Shown in pieces: positions 6,863-15,012 of a DNA stretch of 35,922 bases. Position numbers and translations under genes: made by a program. Under the pieces are notes generated by a model. That model ran no database searches and had not been told where the DNA came from. It worked only from the letters and a program-made list of their open reading frames with translations. The stretch's first letter is position 1. The number at the start of each line of letters is the position of its first letter. Source of the DNA: Gammaproteobacteria bacterium (GTDB taxonomy: Bacteria > Pseudomonadota > Gammaproteobacteria > Nevskiales > Nevskiaceae); the NCBI GenBank assembly GCA_028871525.1, contig JAGWMX010000020.1, forward strand, positions 1-35,922, read 5' to 3'.

Positions 6863-9800
6863 TCGCCGCCGTCATCCGCTGGTCACTCAAGAATCGCGGC
6901 TTCGTACTGCTGGCGCTGGCCTTCGTCGTCGCCGGCGGCCTGTACACGCTGCAGCACACGCCGGTGGATGCGATTCCCGATCTGTCGGACGTGCAGGTCA
7001 TCGTCAAGACACCGTATCCCGGCCAGGCACCGCAGGTGGTGCAGGATCAGGTCACCTACCCGCTGGAGACGGCGATGCTGGCGGTGCCCGGCGCCACGGT
7101 GGTGCGCGGCTATTCGTTCTTCGGCGATTCCTATGTCTACATCATCTTCAAGGACGGCACCGATCTGTACTGGGCGCGTTCGCGGGTGCTGGAATATCTC
7201 AACCAGGTTGCGTCCAGCCTGCCGGCAGACGCCCATCCCAGCCTCGGACCCGACGCCACCGGGGTCGGCTGGGTGTACGAGTACGCGCTAGTGGACAAGA
7301 CCGGCCAGCACGACTTGGGCCAGCTCACCAGCCTGCAGGACTGGTTTCTGAAATATCAGTTGCAGACGGTGCCGGGCGTGGCCGAGGTAGCGACCGTCGG
7401 CGGCATGGTGCGTCAGTACCAGGTGGTGATCGATCCGGACAAGCTGCGCGCTTACGGAATCACGCTTGAACAAGTCAAGCGGGCCATTGAGAACGGCAAC
7501 CGTGAGACCGGCGGCGCCGTGGTCGAACTGGCAGAGGCCGAGTACATGGTGCGCGCCAGCGGTTATATCCAGAGCATCAAGGACCTGCTCGAGGTGCCGC
7601 TGAAGACGGACGCAAACGGCACGCCGGTACAGCTCAAGGACGTGGCGACGGTACGGCGCGGCCCGCAGATTCGGCGCGGGATTGCCGAGCTCAACGGTCA
7701 GGGCGAGGTGGTTGGCGGCGTTATCGTCATGCGCTACGGCGAGAACGCGCAAAAGGTCATCGACGGCGTCAAGGCCAAGCTGGCTGCGCTGAAAGCCAGT
7801 CTGCCGCCCGGCGTGCAGATCGTGCCGACCTACGACCGCTCCGAGCTGATCGGCAAGGCGATCAGAAATCTGCGCGAGAAGCTGTTTGAAGAATTCATCG
7901 TCGTGGCTTTGGTCTGCGCCGTATTCCTGTTTCACTTGCGCTCGGCGATCGTCGCCATCGTCAGCTTACCGGTCGGCGTTCTGATGGCGTTCATCGTGAT
8001 GCAACTGCAAGGCTTGAACGCCAACATCATGTCGTTGGGCGGCATCGCCATCGCCGTCGGCGCGATGGTCGACGGCGCCATCGTCATGATCGAGAATCTG
8101 CACAAACACCTCGAACGCGAGGAAGTTAGCGCGGTCAACCGCTGGCGCATTGTCGCCGATGCGACTGTAGAAGTCGGCCCGCCGCTGTTCTTCGCGCTGC
8201 TGATCATCGCCGTTTCTTTTCTGCCGGTGTTCACGTTGCGGGAGCAGGCGGGCCGGTTGTTTGCGCCGCTTGCGTTCACAAAGACGTATTCGATGGCGGC
8301 CGCGGCGATTCTGGCGATCACCGTGGTGCCGGTATTGATGGGCTATTTCATCCGCGGCCGGATCACGGCGGAACACCGCAATCCGATCAACCGCCTGTTG
8401 ACGATACTCTACCGGCCGATGATCGCAGCGGTGGTGAGAGTGCCGTGGCTGATCGTTATCGCCGGAAGCCTGCTGATGTTGGTCAGCATCTGGCCGGCGT
8501 CTCAGTTGGGATCGGAGTTCATGCCATCACTGGATGAGGGCGACCTGCTGTACATGCCCTCGGCCCGGCCCGGAATCTCGGCCGACAAGGCGCGGCAGGT
8601 GCTACAACAGACCGACAAGCTGATCATGAGCGTACCGGAAGTGAAAACCGCCTTCGGCAAGATGGGCCGCGCACAGACTGCCACCGACCCGGCGCCGTTG
8701 TCGATGGACGAAACGATCGTTCAGTTCAAACCGAAGTCCGAGTGGCGCCCAGGCATCACCACGGCCGACATCCGCAGGGAACTGGAGCAACGTGTCAAGC
8801 TGCCTGGCCTGACCAACGCTTGGGTCTTCCCGATCAAGACCCGCATCGACATGCTGTCCACCGGCATCAAGACGCCGGTCGGCATCAAAGTCGGCGGGCC
8901 GGACCTGGCCGTGATCCAGAAAATCGGCGAGCAGCTCGAGAAAGTGCTGCCGCAGGTCCGCGGCACCACCTCGGTGTATTCCGAACGCGTGGCCGGCGGG
9001 CGCTATATCGACATCGACATCAATCGCGAGCGGGCCGCGCGGCTGGGCCTCAACATCAGCGACGTGCAGGACGTGGTGCGCACCGCCATCGGCGGCATGA
9101 ACGTCACCGAAACGGTCGAGGGCCTGGAGCGCTACCCGGTCAACATTCGCTATCCGCGCGACTGGCGCGACTCGGTGGCGACGCTGCGGCAACTGCCGAT
9201 CGTCACCGCCCGCGGCGGCAACGTCACCCTGGGCGACGTGGCGAAGGTGTACATCGAGGACGGCCCGCCGATGATCAAGAGCGAAGCGGCACAGCCGACC
9301 GGCTGGACCTACGTCGACATCGCCGGCCGCGACGTCGGCTCTTACGTCGAGGCGGCCAAGAAAGTGGTGGCGGCCCAAATCAAACTGCCTCCCGGTTATT
9401 CATTGACCTGGTCCGGGCAATACGAATACATGCAGAAGGTCAGGAAAAGTCTCGCGCTGATCGTGCCGGTGACGCTCGCACTGATCGCGTTTCTGCTGTA
9501 CCTGGCGTTCCGCAGCGTCGCGCAGGCGCTGATCATCATGGGCACGCTACCGATGGCATTGACCGGCGGCATCTGGTTGCTGTACCTGCTCGGCTACAAC
9601 CTGTCGGTGGCGGTGGCTGTAGGTTTCATCGCGCTGGCCGGCGTCACCGTCGAAATCGGCGTGGTGCTTGTCATCTACCTCAACCAATCCGTTGCTGCTT
9701 ATCTCAAACGCTGCGAAACGGAATCGAACCCCTCGAGCTTTGAAGGCGTGCGCAACGCCGTGCGCGACGGCGCGCTGCTGCGCCTGCGACCGATCTCGAT

Positions 9801-9999
9801 GACCGCAACCGCCATCATCGCCGGCCTATTACCGGTGATGTTCGGCAGCGGCACCGGCTCCGAAGTAATGCGCCGCATCGCCGCGCCGATGGTCGGCGGC
9901 ATGATCAGCGCGCTGGTGCTGACGATGCTGGTGATCCCGGCTGTCTATCTGTTGTGGGAATGGCGTCGAGAGAAACGTCGACCCCATCGGGCTGCATGA
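6859..9999 (+). CDS. cusA: Copper/silver RND efflux pump (CusA type)
   Basis: A 1046-residue proton-driven RND transporter in the inner membrane that exports monovalent copper or silver. I chose ATG 6859, which overlaps the cusB stop as ATGA and gives the usual N-terminus MIAAVIRWSLKNRGFVLLAL. The proton-relay helix reads GAMVDGAIVMIEN (401-413), with D405 and E412. Three methionines matching E. coli CusA M573, M623 and M672 occur at 566 (LLYMPS), 616 (PLSM) and 665 (RIDMLSTGI), each offset by seven residues. This argues for Cu(I)/Ag(I) rather than Zn/Co/Cd. Twelve hydrophobic segments fit the family. Length is normal and the gene intact. Confidence 0.96.
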   Translation: MIAAVIRWSLKNRGFVLLALAFVVAGGLYTLQHTPVDAIPDLSDVQVIVKTPYPGQAPQVVQDQVTYPLETAMLAVPGATVVRGYSFFGDSYVYIIFKDGTDLYWARSRVLEYLNQVASSLPADAHPSLGPDATGVGWVYEYALVDKTGQHDLGQLTSLQDWFLKYQLQTVPGVAEVATVGGMVRQYQVVIDPDKLRAYGITLEQVKRAIENGNRETGGAVVELAEAEYMVRASGYIQSIKDLLEVPLKTDANGTPVQLKDVATVRRGPQIRRGIAELNGQGEVVGGVIVMRYGENAQKVIDGVKAKLAALKASLPPGVQIVPTYDRSELIGKAIRNLREKLFEEFIVVALVCAVFLFHLRSAIVAIVSLPVGVLMAFIVMQLQGLNANIMSLGGIAIAVGAMVDGAIVMIENLHKHLEREEVSAVNRWRIVADATVEVGPPLFFALLIIAVSFLPVFTLREQAGRLFAPLAFTKTYSMAAAAILAITVVPVLMGYFIRGRITAEHRNPINRLLTILYRPMIAAVVRVPWLIVIAGSLLMLVSIWPASQLGSEFMPSLDEGDLLYMPSARPGISADKARQVLQQTDKLIMSVPEVKTAFGKMGRAQTATDPAPLSMDETIVQFKPKSEWRPGITTADIRRELEQRVKLPGLTNAWVFPIKTRIDMLSTGIKTPVGIKVGGPDLAVIQKIGEQLEKVLPQVRGTTSVYSERVAGGRYIDIDINRERAARLGLNISDVQDVVRTAIGGMNVTETVEGLERYPVNIRYPRDWRDSVATLRQLPIVTARGGNVTLGDVAKVYIEDGPPMIKSEAAQPTGWTYVDIAGRDVGSYVEAAKKVVAAQIKLPPGYSLTWSGQYEYMQKVRKSLALIVPVTLALIAFLLYLAFRSVAQALIIMGTLPMALTGGIWLLYLLGYNLSVAVAVGFIALAGVTVEIGVVLVIYLNQSVAAYLKRCETESNPSSFEGVRNAVRDGALLRLRPISMTATAIIAGLLPVMFGSGTGSEVMRRIAAPMVGGMISALVLTMLVIPAVYLLWEWRREKRRPHRAA

Positions 10000-10019
10000 G
10001 CGATGCGCCGGCCACGGTT

Positions 10020-10033
10020 TCAATTCGAATTGA
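10020..10033. promoter_or_regulatory. 14-base perfect palindrome between cusA and the DUF4396 gene
   Basis: TCAATTCGAATTGA reads the same on both strands. It sits 20 bases after the cusA stop and about 23 before the next start codon, in an otherwise GC-rich stretch. It could be a dimeric regulator site for the downstream gene, or chance. Confidence 0.3.
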
Positions 10034-10056
10034 CGGCGTGCCTTGGAGTGCTATAA

Positions 10057-10488
10057 ATGCTCAATGGCTTGATGCTGCTGTGGTTTTTTCTGACGGCGAT
10101 TTCGCTGCTGTATGTGGCGATCGACATCCGCTCCACGCCAGAATCGGCGGTGCTCAAATGGGGATTCGTCCTGCTCACCGCGTACACGGGACCGATCGGC
10201 GCCTTCCTGTACGTGCTGGGCTGCCGCGAACCGCTACCCGGCCTGCATGAGCGCTACACGGCGATCCGCTGGCGGCAGGTATTAGGTTCGACCATGCACT
10301 GCGTAGCGGGTGACGGCATCGGCATCCTGGCCGGAGCCGTTATCGCCGGTCTCATCGATCTGTCGGGATTTGACGATATCGCACTGGAGTACGTGCTGGG
10401 TTTCGGGTTCGGTTGGAGTATCTTCCAGGCGCTGTTCATGCGCGGCATGGCAGGTGGATCGTACGCCCGGGCACTATCGGGCCTCTAA
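10057..10488 (+). CDS. DUF4396-family membrane protein (short form)
   Basis: A 143-residue integral membrane protein. The stretch WRQVLGSTMHCVAGDGIGI (about 71-89) and the later FQALFMRGMAGGSY match my memory of DUF4396 proteins, often found beside copper genes. Hydrophobic segments lie near residues 3-22, 34-55, 83-102 and 110-128. The conserved Met/His/Cys residues (TMHC, LFMRGM) could touch copper. GGAG stands about ten bases before the ATG. The protein stops shortly after GGSYARAL, whereas longer relatives continue, so this may be a short or truncated version. It follows cusA by 57 bases on the same strand and is probably part of the copper operon. Its biochemical role is unknown. Confidence 0.72.
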   Translation: MLNGLMLLWFFLTAISLLYVAIDIRSTPESAVLKWGFVLLTAYTGPIGAFLYVLGCREPLPGLHERYTAIRWRQVLGSTMHCVAGDGIGILAGAVIAGLIDLSGFDDIALEYVLGFGFGWSIFQALFMRGMAGGSYARALSGL

Positions 10489-10693
10489 CTGCTTCAAGCC
10501 AAATTACAGAACGGATGATGCACAAACTCCGACCGTGTACGTGGACTGCGAGTCGCGCTCAAAACACCAGTTTGCCAACAGCATCACTGCTGCATCGGCG
10601 AGTGCGAATCCGGCTATATCGGTTCGGCGACAGCATCGTGGTGACTGCCTTGGACTGTTCGCACTGCTGACATCGGCGCAGCCGGCGAGCACC

Positions 10694-10840
10694 ATGCCTA
10701 GCGGCATGGGCAACGGCATGCACGGCGGTTACGGCGCCGTCGGACATATGATGGGCGGCATCTGGCTAACGGTAACCGGACTGATCGGCATCCTCGTCAT
10801 CGTGGTACTGGTGTTGGGCGCCGCCGCGCTGATCAGGTAA
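10694..10840 (+). CDS. Met/His-rich single-pass mini membrane protein
   Basis: A 48-residue frame starting MPSGMGNGMHGGY, followed by VGHMMGG and one hydrophobic helix (WLTVTGLIGILVIVVLVLG). Five or more methionines and two histidines before the helix suggest Cu(I) binding at the membrane surface. Upstream in the same frame, LGLFALLTSAQPAST looks like the end of a signal peptide but has no ATG/GTG start. The neighbouring frame supplies SIVVTAL just before it, so a full gene broken by a frameshift near 10650 is possible. The 205 bases after the DUF4396 stop hold nothing else I can name. No family is known to me. Confidence 0.5.
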   Translation: MPSGMGNGMHGGYGAVGHMMGGIWLTVTGLIGILVIVVLVLGAAALIR

Positions 10841-10949
10841 TTAAAGAAGTAACCGAATGGCGCAGCGTCGTCGTGAGCGTGCAGGCCAGCCTTGTTCGTG
10901 CCTGCCGGCAGATCGAGAGGACGAGCGAACGGCGCATGCTTGACCGGCT

Positions 10950-11216
10950 CTACTTTTGGCTCTTTAGCAGCGCTTGCACCTTGGCCGCGTACGCCTTCAT
11001 CGCCTCGTCGCGGCTGTGGCCCTTGAGTTTCGCCCAGGCATCGTATTTGGCGCGTCCGACCGGATCGAGCATGCCCGGGCGACCGCCTTTCACATCCCCC
11101 TCGGTGGCCTGCTTGTAGTGACTGTACAGGTACAGCATGTCTTCGTTGGCCGGGCGTTTGGTCAGCGTTTTAACGTCTTGCTGGGCTCGTTCGAACTGGA
11201 CTTTCAGATCGGCCAT
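10950..11216 (-). CDS. Acyl-CoA-binding protein
   Basis: An 88-residue cytosolic protein of the ACBP family, which binds medium- and long-chain acyl-CoA esters. Start ATG 11216 is preceded by GAGGGG at a good distance. Family motifs are LYLYSHYKQATEGD (about 27-40) and AKYDAWAKLKG (about 55-65), with KAYAAKVQALL at the end. Length matches the usual 85-90 residues. The reading frame starts inside the 3' end of folA (47-base overlap), so it is probably transcribed with folA. Bacterial ACBP occurs only in some proteobacterial and other lineages, and hints at active lipid metabolism. Confidence 0.92.
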   Translation of the reverse strand: MADLKVQFERAQQDVKTLTKRPANEDMLYLYSHYKQATEGDVKGGRPGMLDPVGRAKYDAWAKLKGHSRDEAMKAYAAKVQALLKSQK

Positions 11217-11745
11217 GATCCCCTCGTGTTTTTTGGGTGTCCGCGGCGCCAATCTTATCGCGGCGCTCCAGCGTGACAAAGCTGAAGGCAAAGGCGTGGC
11301 GTGCGTCGGCAGGATGATCTTCGCGGGTGATTTCACGCCATTTTCCGGTGTCGAATGCAGGGAACCAAGTGTCGCCGTCCAGCCGGATGTGGATGCAGGT
11401 CAGCTCCAGCCGGTCGGCCTGCGGCAGTGTCTGACGGTACAACTCGGCGCCGCCGATCACGAACAACGTGCCATGGGCTTCGGCCGCCAGCGCGGCCTCG
11501 AGTGCGGCGAACACGCGGCATCCAGTCGGCGCAAAAGCCGGGTCGCGGCTCAGCACCCAGTTCTGCCGCCCGGGCAGCGGCCGACCGATCGACTCAAAGG
11601 TCTTGCGCCCCATCAGCACCGTGTTGCCAACAGTCAGCCGCTTGAAGCGCCTGAGATCCTCGGACAGATGCCACGGCATCCCGCCGCCGCGGCCAATCAG
11701 ACCGCCTTCATCCAAAGCGGCAATCAAGACCAGGTCGCTCGACAC
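11170..11745 (-). CDS. folA: Dihydrofolate reductase
   Basis: A cytosolic enzyme reducing dihydrofolate to tetrahydrofolate with NADPH, the partner of thymidylate synthase just upstream. The start is uncertain. I favour GTG 11745 (VSSDLVLIAALDEGG), preceded by GAGCAGG, because the family begins at this point. Visible motifs are LIGRGGGMPWHLSEDL with catalytic Asp in the SED position, LMGRKTFESIGRPLPGR and FVIGGAELY. The C-terminus runs about 25 residues past the usual end and overlaps the acyl-CoA-binding gene by 47 bases, so this tail is probably dispensable. An ATG farther upstream at 11838 would add a non-homologous extension crossing a hairpin. Confidence 0.93.
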   Translation of the reverse strand: MSSDLVLIAALDEGGLIGRGGGMPWHLSEDLRRFKRLTVGNTVLMGRKTFESIGRPLPGRQNWVLSRDPAFAPTGCRVFAALEAALAAEAHGTLFVIGGAELYRQTLPQADRLELTCIHIRLDGDTWFPAFDTGKWREITREDHPADARHAFAFSFVTLERRDKIGAADTQKTRGDHGRSESPVRTSPARR

Positions 11746-11752
11746 CGACCTG

Positions 11753-11783
11753 CTCAAACAGCGACCGCTGCCGGAATGTGGGG
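11753..11783 (-). repeat. Imperfect copy of the thyA 3' end, before folA
   Basis: These 31 bases match 11893-11923 at 26 positions, exactly 140 bases apart. Read on the minus strand they encode PHIPAAVAV followed by TGA, against PHIPAPVAV-stop at the end of thyA. Sequence farther upstream in this frame is not ThyA-like. It looks like a duplicated gene end lying just before the folA start. Confidence 0.7.
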
Positions 11784-11799
11784 GTGAGCGCAGACGCTG

Positions 11800-11816
11800 C
11801 GCGAGCACTGCTCGCG
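11800..11816. repeat. 17-base inverted repeat in the thyA-folA gap
   Basis: CGCGAGCACTGCTCGCG is a perfect inverted repeat centred on one base. It can form a hairpin in RNA of either strand. No T run follows, so it is not a standard terminator. Confidence 0.5.
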
Positions 11817-11828
11817 GTCGGCGCGAAC

Positions 11829-11850
11829 GCCCGGCCATGGATGGCCGGGC
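11829..11850. repeat. Strong stem-loop in the thyA-folA gap
   Basis: The arms GCCCGGCCAT and ATGGCCGGGC pair perfectly over ten bases around GG. It lies between the thyA stop (minus strand) and folA. It may stabilise or end the thyA message, but no T tract follows on the minus strand. Confidence 0.55.
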
Positions 11851-11892
11851 CGGGGCTCATCGATGGCACCTGCGTCGCGCCAGGGACGGCGA

Positions 11893-11923
11893 CTCATACC
11901 GCGACCGGAGCCGGAATGTGAGG
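11893..11923 (-). repeat. thyA 3' end, source copy of the 31-base repeat
   Basis: The last codons of thyA, its stop codon and one extra base. It is repeated with five mismatches at 11753-11783. Confidence 0.7.
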
Positions 11924-12703
11924 ATACGGCTCATAGCCAACCAGCTCGAAATCCGCGAGCTGGAACGCGAACAAGTCGCGCACCTCCGGGTTGAACCTCA
12001 TCTGCGGTAAGGCGCGTGGCTGGCGCGATAACTGAAGCCTGGCCTGCTCCAAGTGATTGAGATAAAGATGACAGTCGCCGCCGGTCCACACGAACTCGCC
12101 GGGCGCCAGACCGCGGACCTGCGCGATCATCAGCGTCAGCAGCGCGTAGCTGGCGATGTTGAACGGCACGCCGAGAAAAACATCCGCGCTGCGCTGATAA
12201 AGCTGGCACGACAGGCGGCGGACACCGTTCCCATCGGGTGCGACATAGAACTGGAACAGGCAATGGCAGGGCGCCAGCGCCATTGTCTCCAACTCGCCGA
12301 CGTTCCAGGCCGAGACGATCAGCCGCCGCGAGTCCGGGTTGTCCCGCAGTTGTTGCAGCAGATTGTCGATCTGGTCGACCTGCCGGCCGTCGGCGGTCGG
12401 CCAAGAACGCCACTGACGGCCGTACACCGGCCCCAGATCGCCGTTGTCGTCGGCCCATTCGTCCCAGATCGTCACGCCGTGGCGGCGCAGAAAATCGACG
12501 TTGGTGTCGCCGCGCAGAAACCACAGCAGTTCGACGATGATGGACTTGAGGTGCAGTTTCTTCGTCGTCACCAACGGGAAACCTGCGCCGAGGTCGAAAC
12601 GCATCTGAGAACCGAATACGCTGCGGGTGCCGGTGCCGGTGCGATCGGCTTTCTCTGCACCCTGCTCCAGGGTCCGGCGCAGCAGATCGAGGTACTGGCG
12701 CAT
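11894..12703 (-). CDS. thyA: Thymidylate synthase
   Basis: A 269-residue cytosolic enzyme converting dUMP to dTMP with methylene-tetrahydrofolate, yielding dihydrofolate for FolA. The start [15 protein letters not shown] is canonical. Motifs are [11 protein letters not shown] (phosphate-binding Arg), the catalytic cysteine in [29 protein letters not shown] for substrate binding, and the C-terminal PHIPAPVAV that closes the active site. The ATG shares its first base with the lgt stop (TGATG), so the two genes are translationally coupled. Length and motifs are normal. Confidence 0.97.
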   Translation of the reverse strand: MRQYLDLLRRTLEQGAEKADRTGTGTRSVFGSQMRFDLGAGFPLVTTKKLHLKSIIVELLWFLRGDTNVDFLRRHGVTIWDEWADDNGDLGPVYGRQWRSWPTADGRQVDQIDNLLQQLRDNPDSRRLIVSAWNVGELETMALAPCHCLFQFYVAPDGNGVRRLSCQLYQRSADVFLGVPFNIASYALLTLMIAQVRGLAPGEFVWTGGDCHLYLNHLEQARLQLSRQPRALPQMRFNPEVRDLFAFQLADFELVGYEPYPHIPAPVAV

Positions 12704-13548
12704 CAACCCGCCCCGGCGGTGCCTGCGCCGCGCCGGTAAGACCAGTAGAGGAACAGCAGCCCGCAGGCGATCATCGGCAGACTGAGAACCTGCCCCATCG
12801 TCACCCAGCCCCAGAGCAAATAACCGAACTGCGGATCCGGCAGTCGCACGAATTCCAGTCCGAAGCGGATGCAGCCGTAGCCGAGCAAAAACAGGCCGCT
12901 GATGGCCATGCGCGGCCGCGGGCTGCGGCCGAACCACCACAGCAGCGTCAACAGCCCGAGCCCCTCCAGCGCGGCCTCGTAGAGCTGGCTGGGATGATGC
13001 GGCAAACCGTCGTGGGCTTCCTGGAACACCATGCCCCAGGGCAGGCTGGTGACCTTGCCCCACAGCTCGCCGTTGATGAAATTGCCGATACGCCCGGTGA
13101 ACAGCCCGAACGGCGTGATCACGGCCGCGAAATCGGCCACTTCCCAGAACGGCAATCCGCGCTGGCGTGCGAACACGATCATCGCCACGATCACGCCGAT
13201 CAACCCGCCATGGAAGCTCATGCCGCCGTCCCAGACTTTGAACACGTAGGTCGGATCCAGCGCCTCCAACCAGCGGCCGTCCGGCGTGTAGGCGTAGAAC
13301 AGCGTGTAGCCCAGCCGGCCGCCGAGAATCACCCCAAGGACCGCATAAAACAGCAGATCCCCAACCCGCTCGTGCGGCCAGTTCACGTGCGGGTAGCGGG
13401 CGCGGCGCGTACCGAGCCACCAGAAGCCGTAGAAACCGAGCAGGTACATCAGGCCGTACCAGTGCACCTGCAGGTGCACGGTGTGGCCGAATACGGTAAA
13501 CGCCGGCAGCGCGAACGCGACCGGGTCGATGTCGGGGTGGACGAGCAT
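12703..13548 (-). CDS. lgt: Prolipoprotein diacylglyceryl transferase
   Basis: A 281-residue inner-membrane enzyme that moves diacylglycerol from phosphatidylglycerol to the lipobox cysteine of prolipoproteins. The signature [13 protein letters not shown] contains the essential arginine; HGGLIG and [11 protein letters not shown] are the other conserved blocks. About seven hydrophobic segments are visible. It lies 23 bases after rlmI and overlaps thyA by one base, the common lgt-thyA arrangement in Gammaproteobacteria. No strong ribosome binding site is seen. Confidence 0.97.
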   Translation of the reverse strand: MLVHPDIDPVAFALPAFTVFGHTVHLQVHWYGLMYLLGFYGFWWLGTRRARYPHVNWPHERVGDLLFYAVLGVILGGRLGYTLFYAYTPDGRWLEALDPTYVFKVWDGGMSFHGGLIGVIVAMIVFARQRGLPFWEVADFAAVITPFGLFTGRIGNFINGELWGKVTSLPWGMVFQEAHDGLPHHPSQLYEAALEGLGLLTLLWWFGRSPRPRMAISGLFLLGYGCIRFGLEFVRLPDPQFGYLLWGWVTMGQVLSLPMIACGLLFLYWSYRRGAGTAGAG

Positions 13549-13558
13549 CGCCTGATTC

Positions 13559-13574
13559 TAGCCGGCGCCGGCTA
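13559..13574. repeat. 16-base perfect palindrome at the rlmI stop
   Basis: TAGCCGGCGCCGGCTA spans the rlmI TAG stop and most of the gap to lgt. It could form a hairpin in the rlmI-lgt message. No T run follows. Confidence 0.5.
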
Positions 13575-14756
13575 CTCGGGCATCGACCGGCAGAAGAACG
13601 CCTTCAGATAGCGCGTCTCCGGAATCGCCGGGTGCACCGGATGATCCGGTCCCTGCCCGCCGATCTCCAGAATCTGCAGCCGGCGGCCGGCACCACGCGC
13701 CGCACGCAACAACACTCGCTGCAGCTCGGCCGCGTCGAGGTGAAACGAACACGAGCACGACACCAGCACCCCGCCCGGCGTCACCAGCTCCAGCGCCGCG
13801 CGGTTCAACCGTTGGTAATGGCTCAGACCGGAAGCCGCGTCACGCTTGCGCTTGATCAGCGCCGGCGGATCGACGATGACCAGCTCAAAACGCCGCTCCT
13901 CGGCGGCGAGCGCCTTGAGCACCTCCAGCGCCTGGCCCTGCAGCGTCTCCAACGTCACGCCGTTCAAATCGGCGTTGGCGCGGGCAGCCTCCAGCGCCGA
14001 TGCCGAAGCGTCGGCGCAGACGACGCCTGCGGCGCCCAAACCGGCGGCGCGCAAACCCCAGGCGCCGATGTAAGCGTACAGATCCAGCACGCGCGCACCG
14101 CGGGCATAGCGCGCCAGCCGTTCGCGGTTGTCGCGCTGGTCGAAGAACCAGCCGGTCTTCTGGCTTGAGGCCAGCGGCACCGTGAAGCGCACACCGCCTT
14201 CGTCCAGTTCGATCCATTCGGCCGCTGCACCGATTGTCTCCAGGTACAACGACAAACCCTCGATCCGGCGCATCGGTGTGTCGTTGCGCAAGCGGATGCC
14301 CTGCGGCACAACGACTTCGCCTAGCGCCTCCAGCAGCGGCGCCTTGAGCCGCTCGAAACCGGCGGTATTGATCTGCACGACGAGCTGATCGCCGTACCGA
14401 TCGACGACCAGCCCAGGCAGACCGTCGCCCTCACCATGGATCAGGCGGTAATACGGTCGATCATAGACGGCCTCGCGCAGCGCCAGCGCCGCGCGCAGAC
14501 GTCGGGCGATCCAGTCGCGGTCGATCTGTGCTTCGCCGCGGCCCGACAGGAGCCGTGCGCACAGCAGAGTGTGCGGATTGACGTAAGCCACCCCAAGTAC
14601 GGCGCCGCGAACGTCCTCGACGCGGCAAAGTGCCCCGGCAGCAAAGCCGGTCAGCGGCGTGCGGTCAGTGTCAACCTCGTTGGCGTACACCCAAAGGTGG
14701 CCGGCACGCAGGCGGCGGTCTTCGTGCGGTTTCAGGCGCAGCGGCGGCAGTTTCAT
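13572..14756 (-). CDS. rlmI: 23S rRNA (cytosine-5) methyltransferase, RlmI family
   Basis: A 394-residue SAM-dependent RNA methyltransferase; E. coli RlmI makes m5C1962 in 23S rRNA. Start ATG 14756 gives [20 protein letters not shown], the usual PUA-domain beginning; an ATG nine codons upstream is less likely. After the PUA domain (about 1-70) come [15 protein letters not shown] and [14 protein letters not shown] (SAM binding), [11 protein letters not shown] (motif IV) and VSCSCSFHL with the catalytic cysteine. It heads the minus-strand run rlmI-lgt-thyA-folA-acbP. The family is certain; exact target base is by homology. Confidence 0.92.
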   Translation of the reverse strand: MKLPPLRLKPHEDRRLRAGHLWVYANEVDTDRTPLTGFAAGALCRVEDVRGAVLGVAYVNPHTLLCARLLSGRGEAQIDRDWIARRLRAALALREAVYDRPYYRLIHGEGDGLPGLVVDRYGDQLVVQINTAGFERLKAPLLEALGEVVVPQGIRLRNDTPMRRIEGLSLYLETIGAAAEWIELDEGGVRFTVPLASSQKTGWFFDQRDNRERLARYARGARVLDLYAYIGAWGLRAAGLGAAGVVCADASASALEAARANADLNGVTLETLQGQALEVLKALAAEERRFELVIVDPPALIKRKRDAASGLSHYQRLNRAALELVTPGGVLVSCSCSFHLDAAELQRVLLRAARGAGRRLQILEIGGQGPDHPVHPAIPETRYLKAFFCRSMPE

Positions 14757-14810
14757 CGGGCGTCGGCAAGGATGGATCGGCAAGGCGCGACGGCAATTCG
14801 CCGGCCAGAG

Positions 14811-14816
14811 ATTGTA
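14811..14816 (-). promoter_or_regulatory. Candidate -10 box for rlmI
   Basis: Minus-strand TACAAT lies about 55 bases before the rlmI ATG, after an A-rich spacer. No good -35 hexamer is seen at 17 bases, so this is tentative. The rest of 14757-15012 shows nothing else I can support. Confidence 0.25.
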
Positions 14817-15012
14817 GATTCTTCATCCAGTTTCGTGTGGACTGAGTGCCGGCCGGATATTGGGCGCGGTAGCAGTCGCGGTGGTTGACGGCGCCCTTGC
14901 ATCGTTCCTCGGTTCGATCTGCGTGGAGCCTATTCGGGACATCCTCGCACCGGCTGGGCGCGCCATCAGCCGATGGCGAAGAAGGCCCGAGTCTATGGGA
15001 AGCCGTGCCGGC

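Noticed and set aside
12994-13611. Plus-strand frame opposite lgt
   Set aside because: Shadow of a clear Lgt protein with full motifs.
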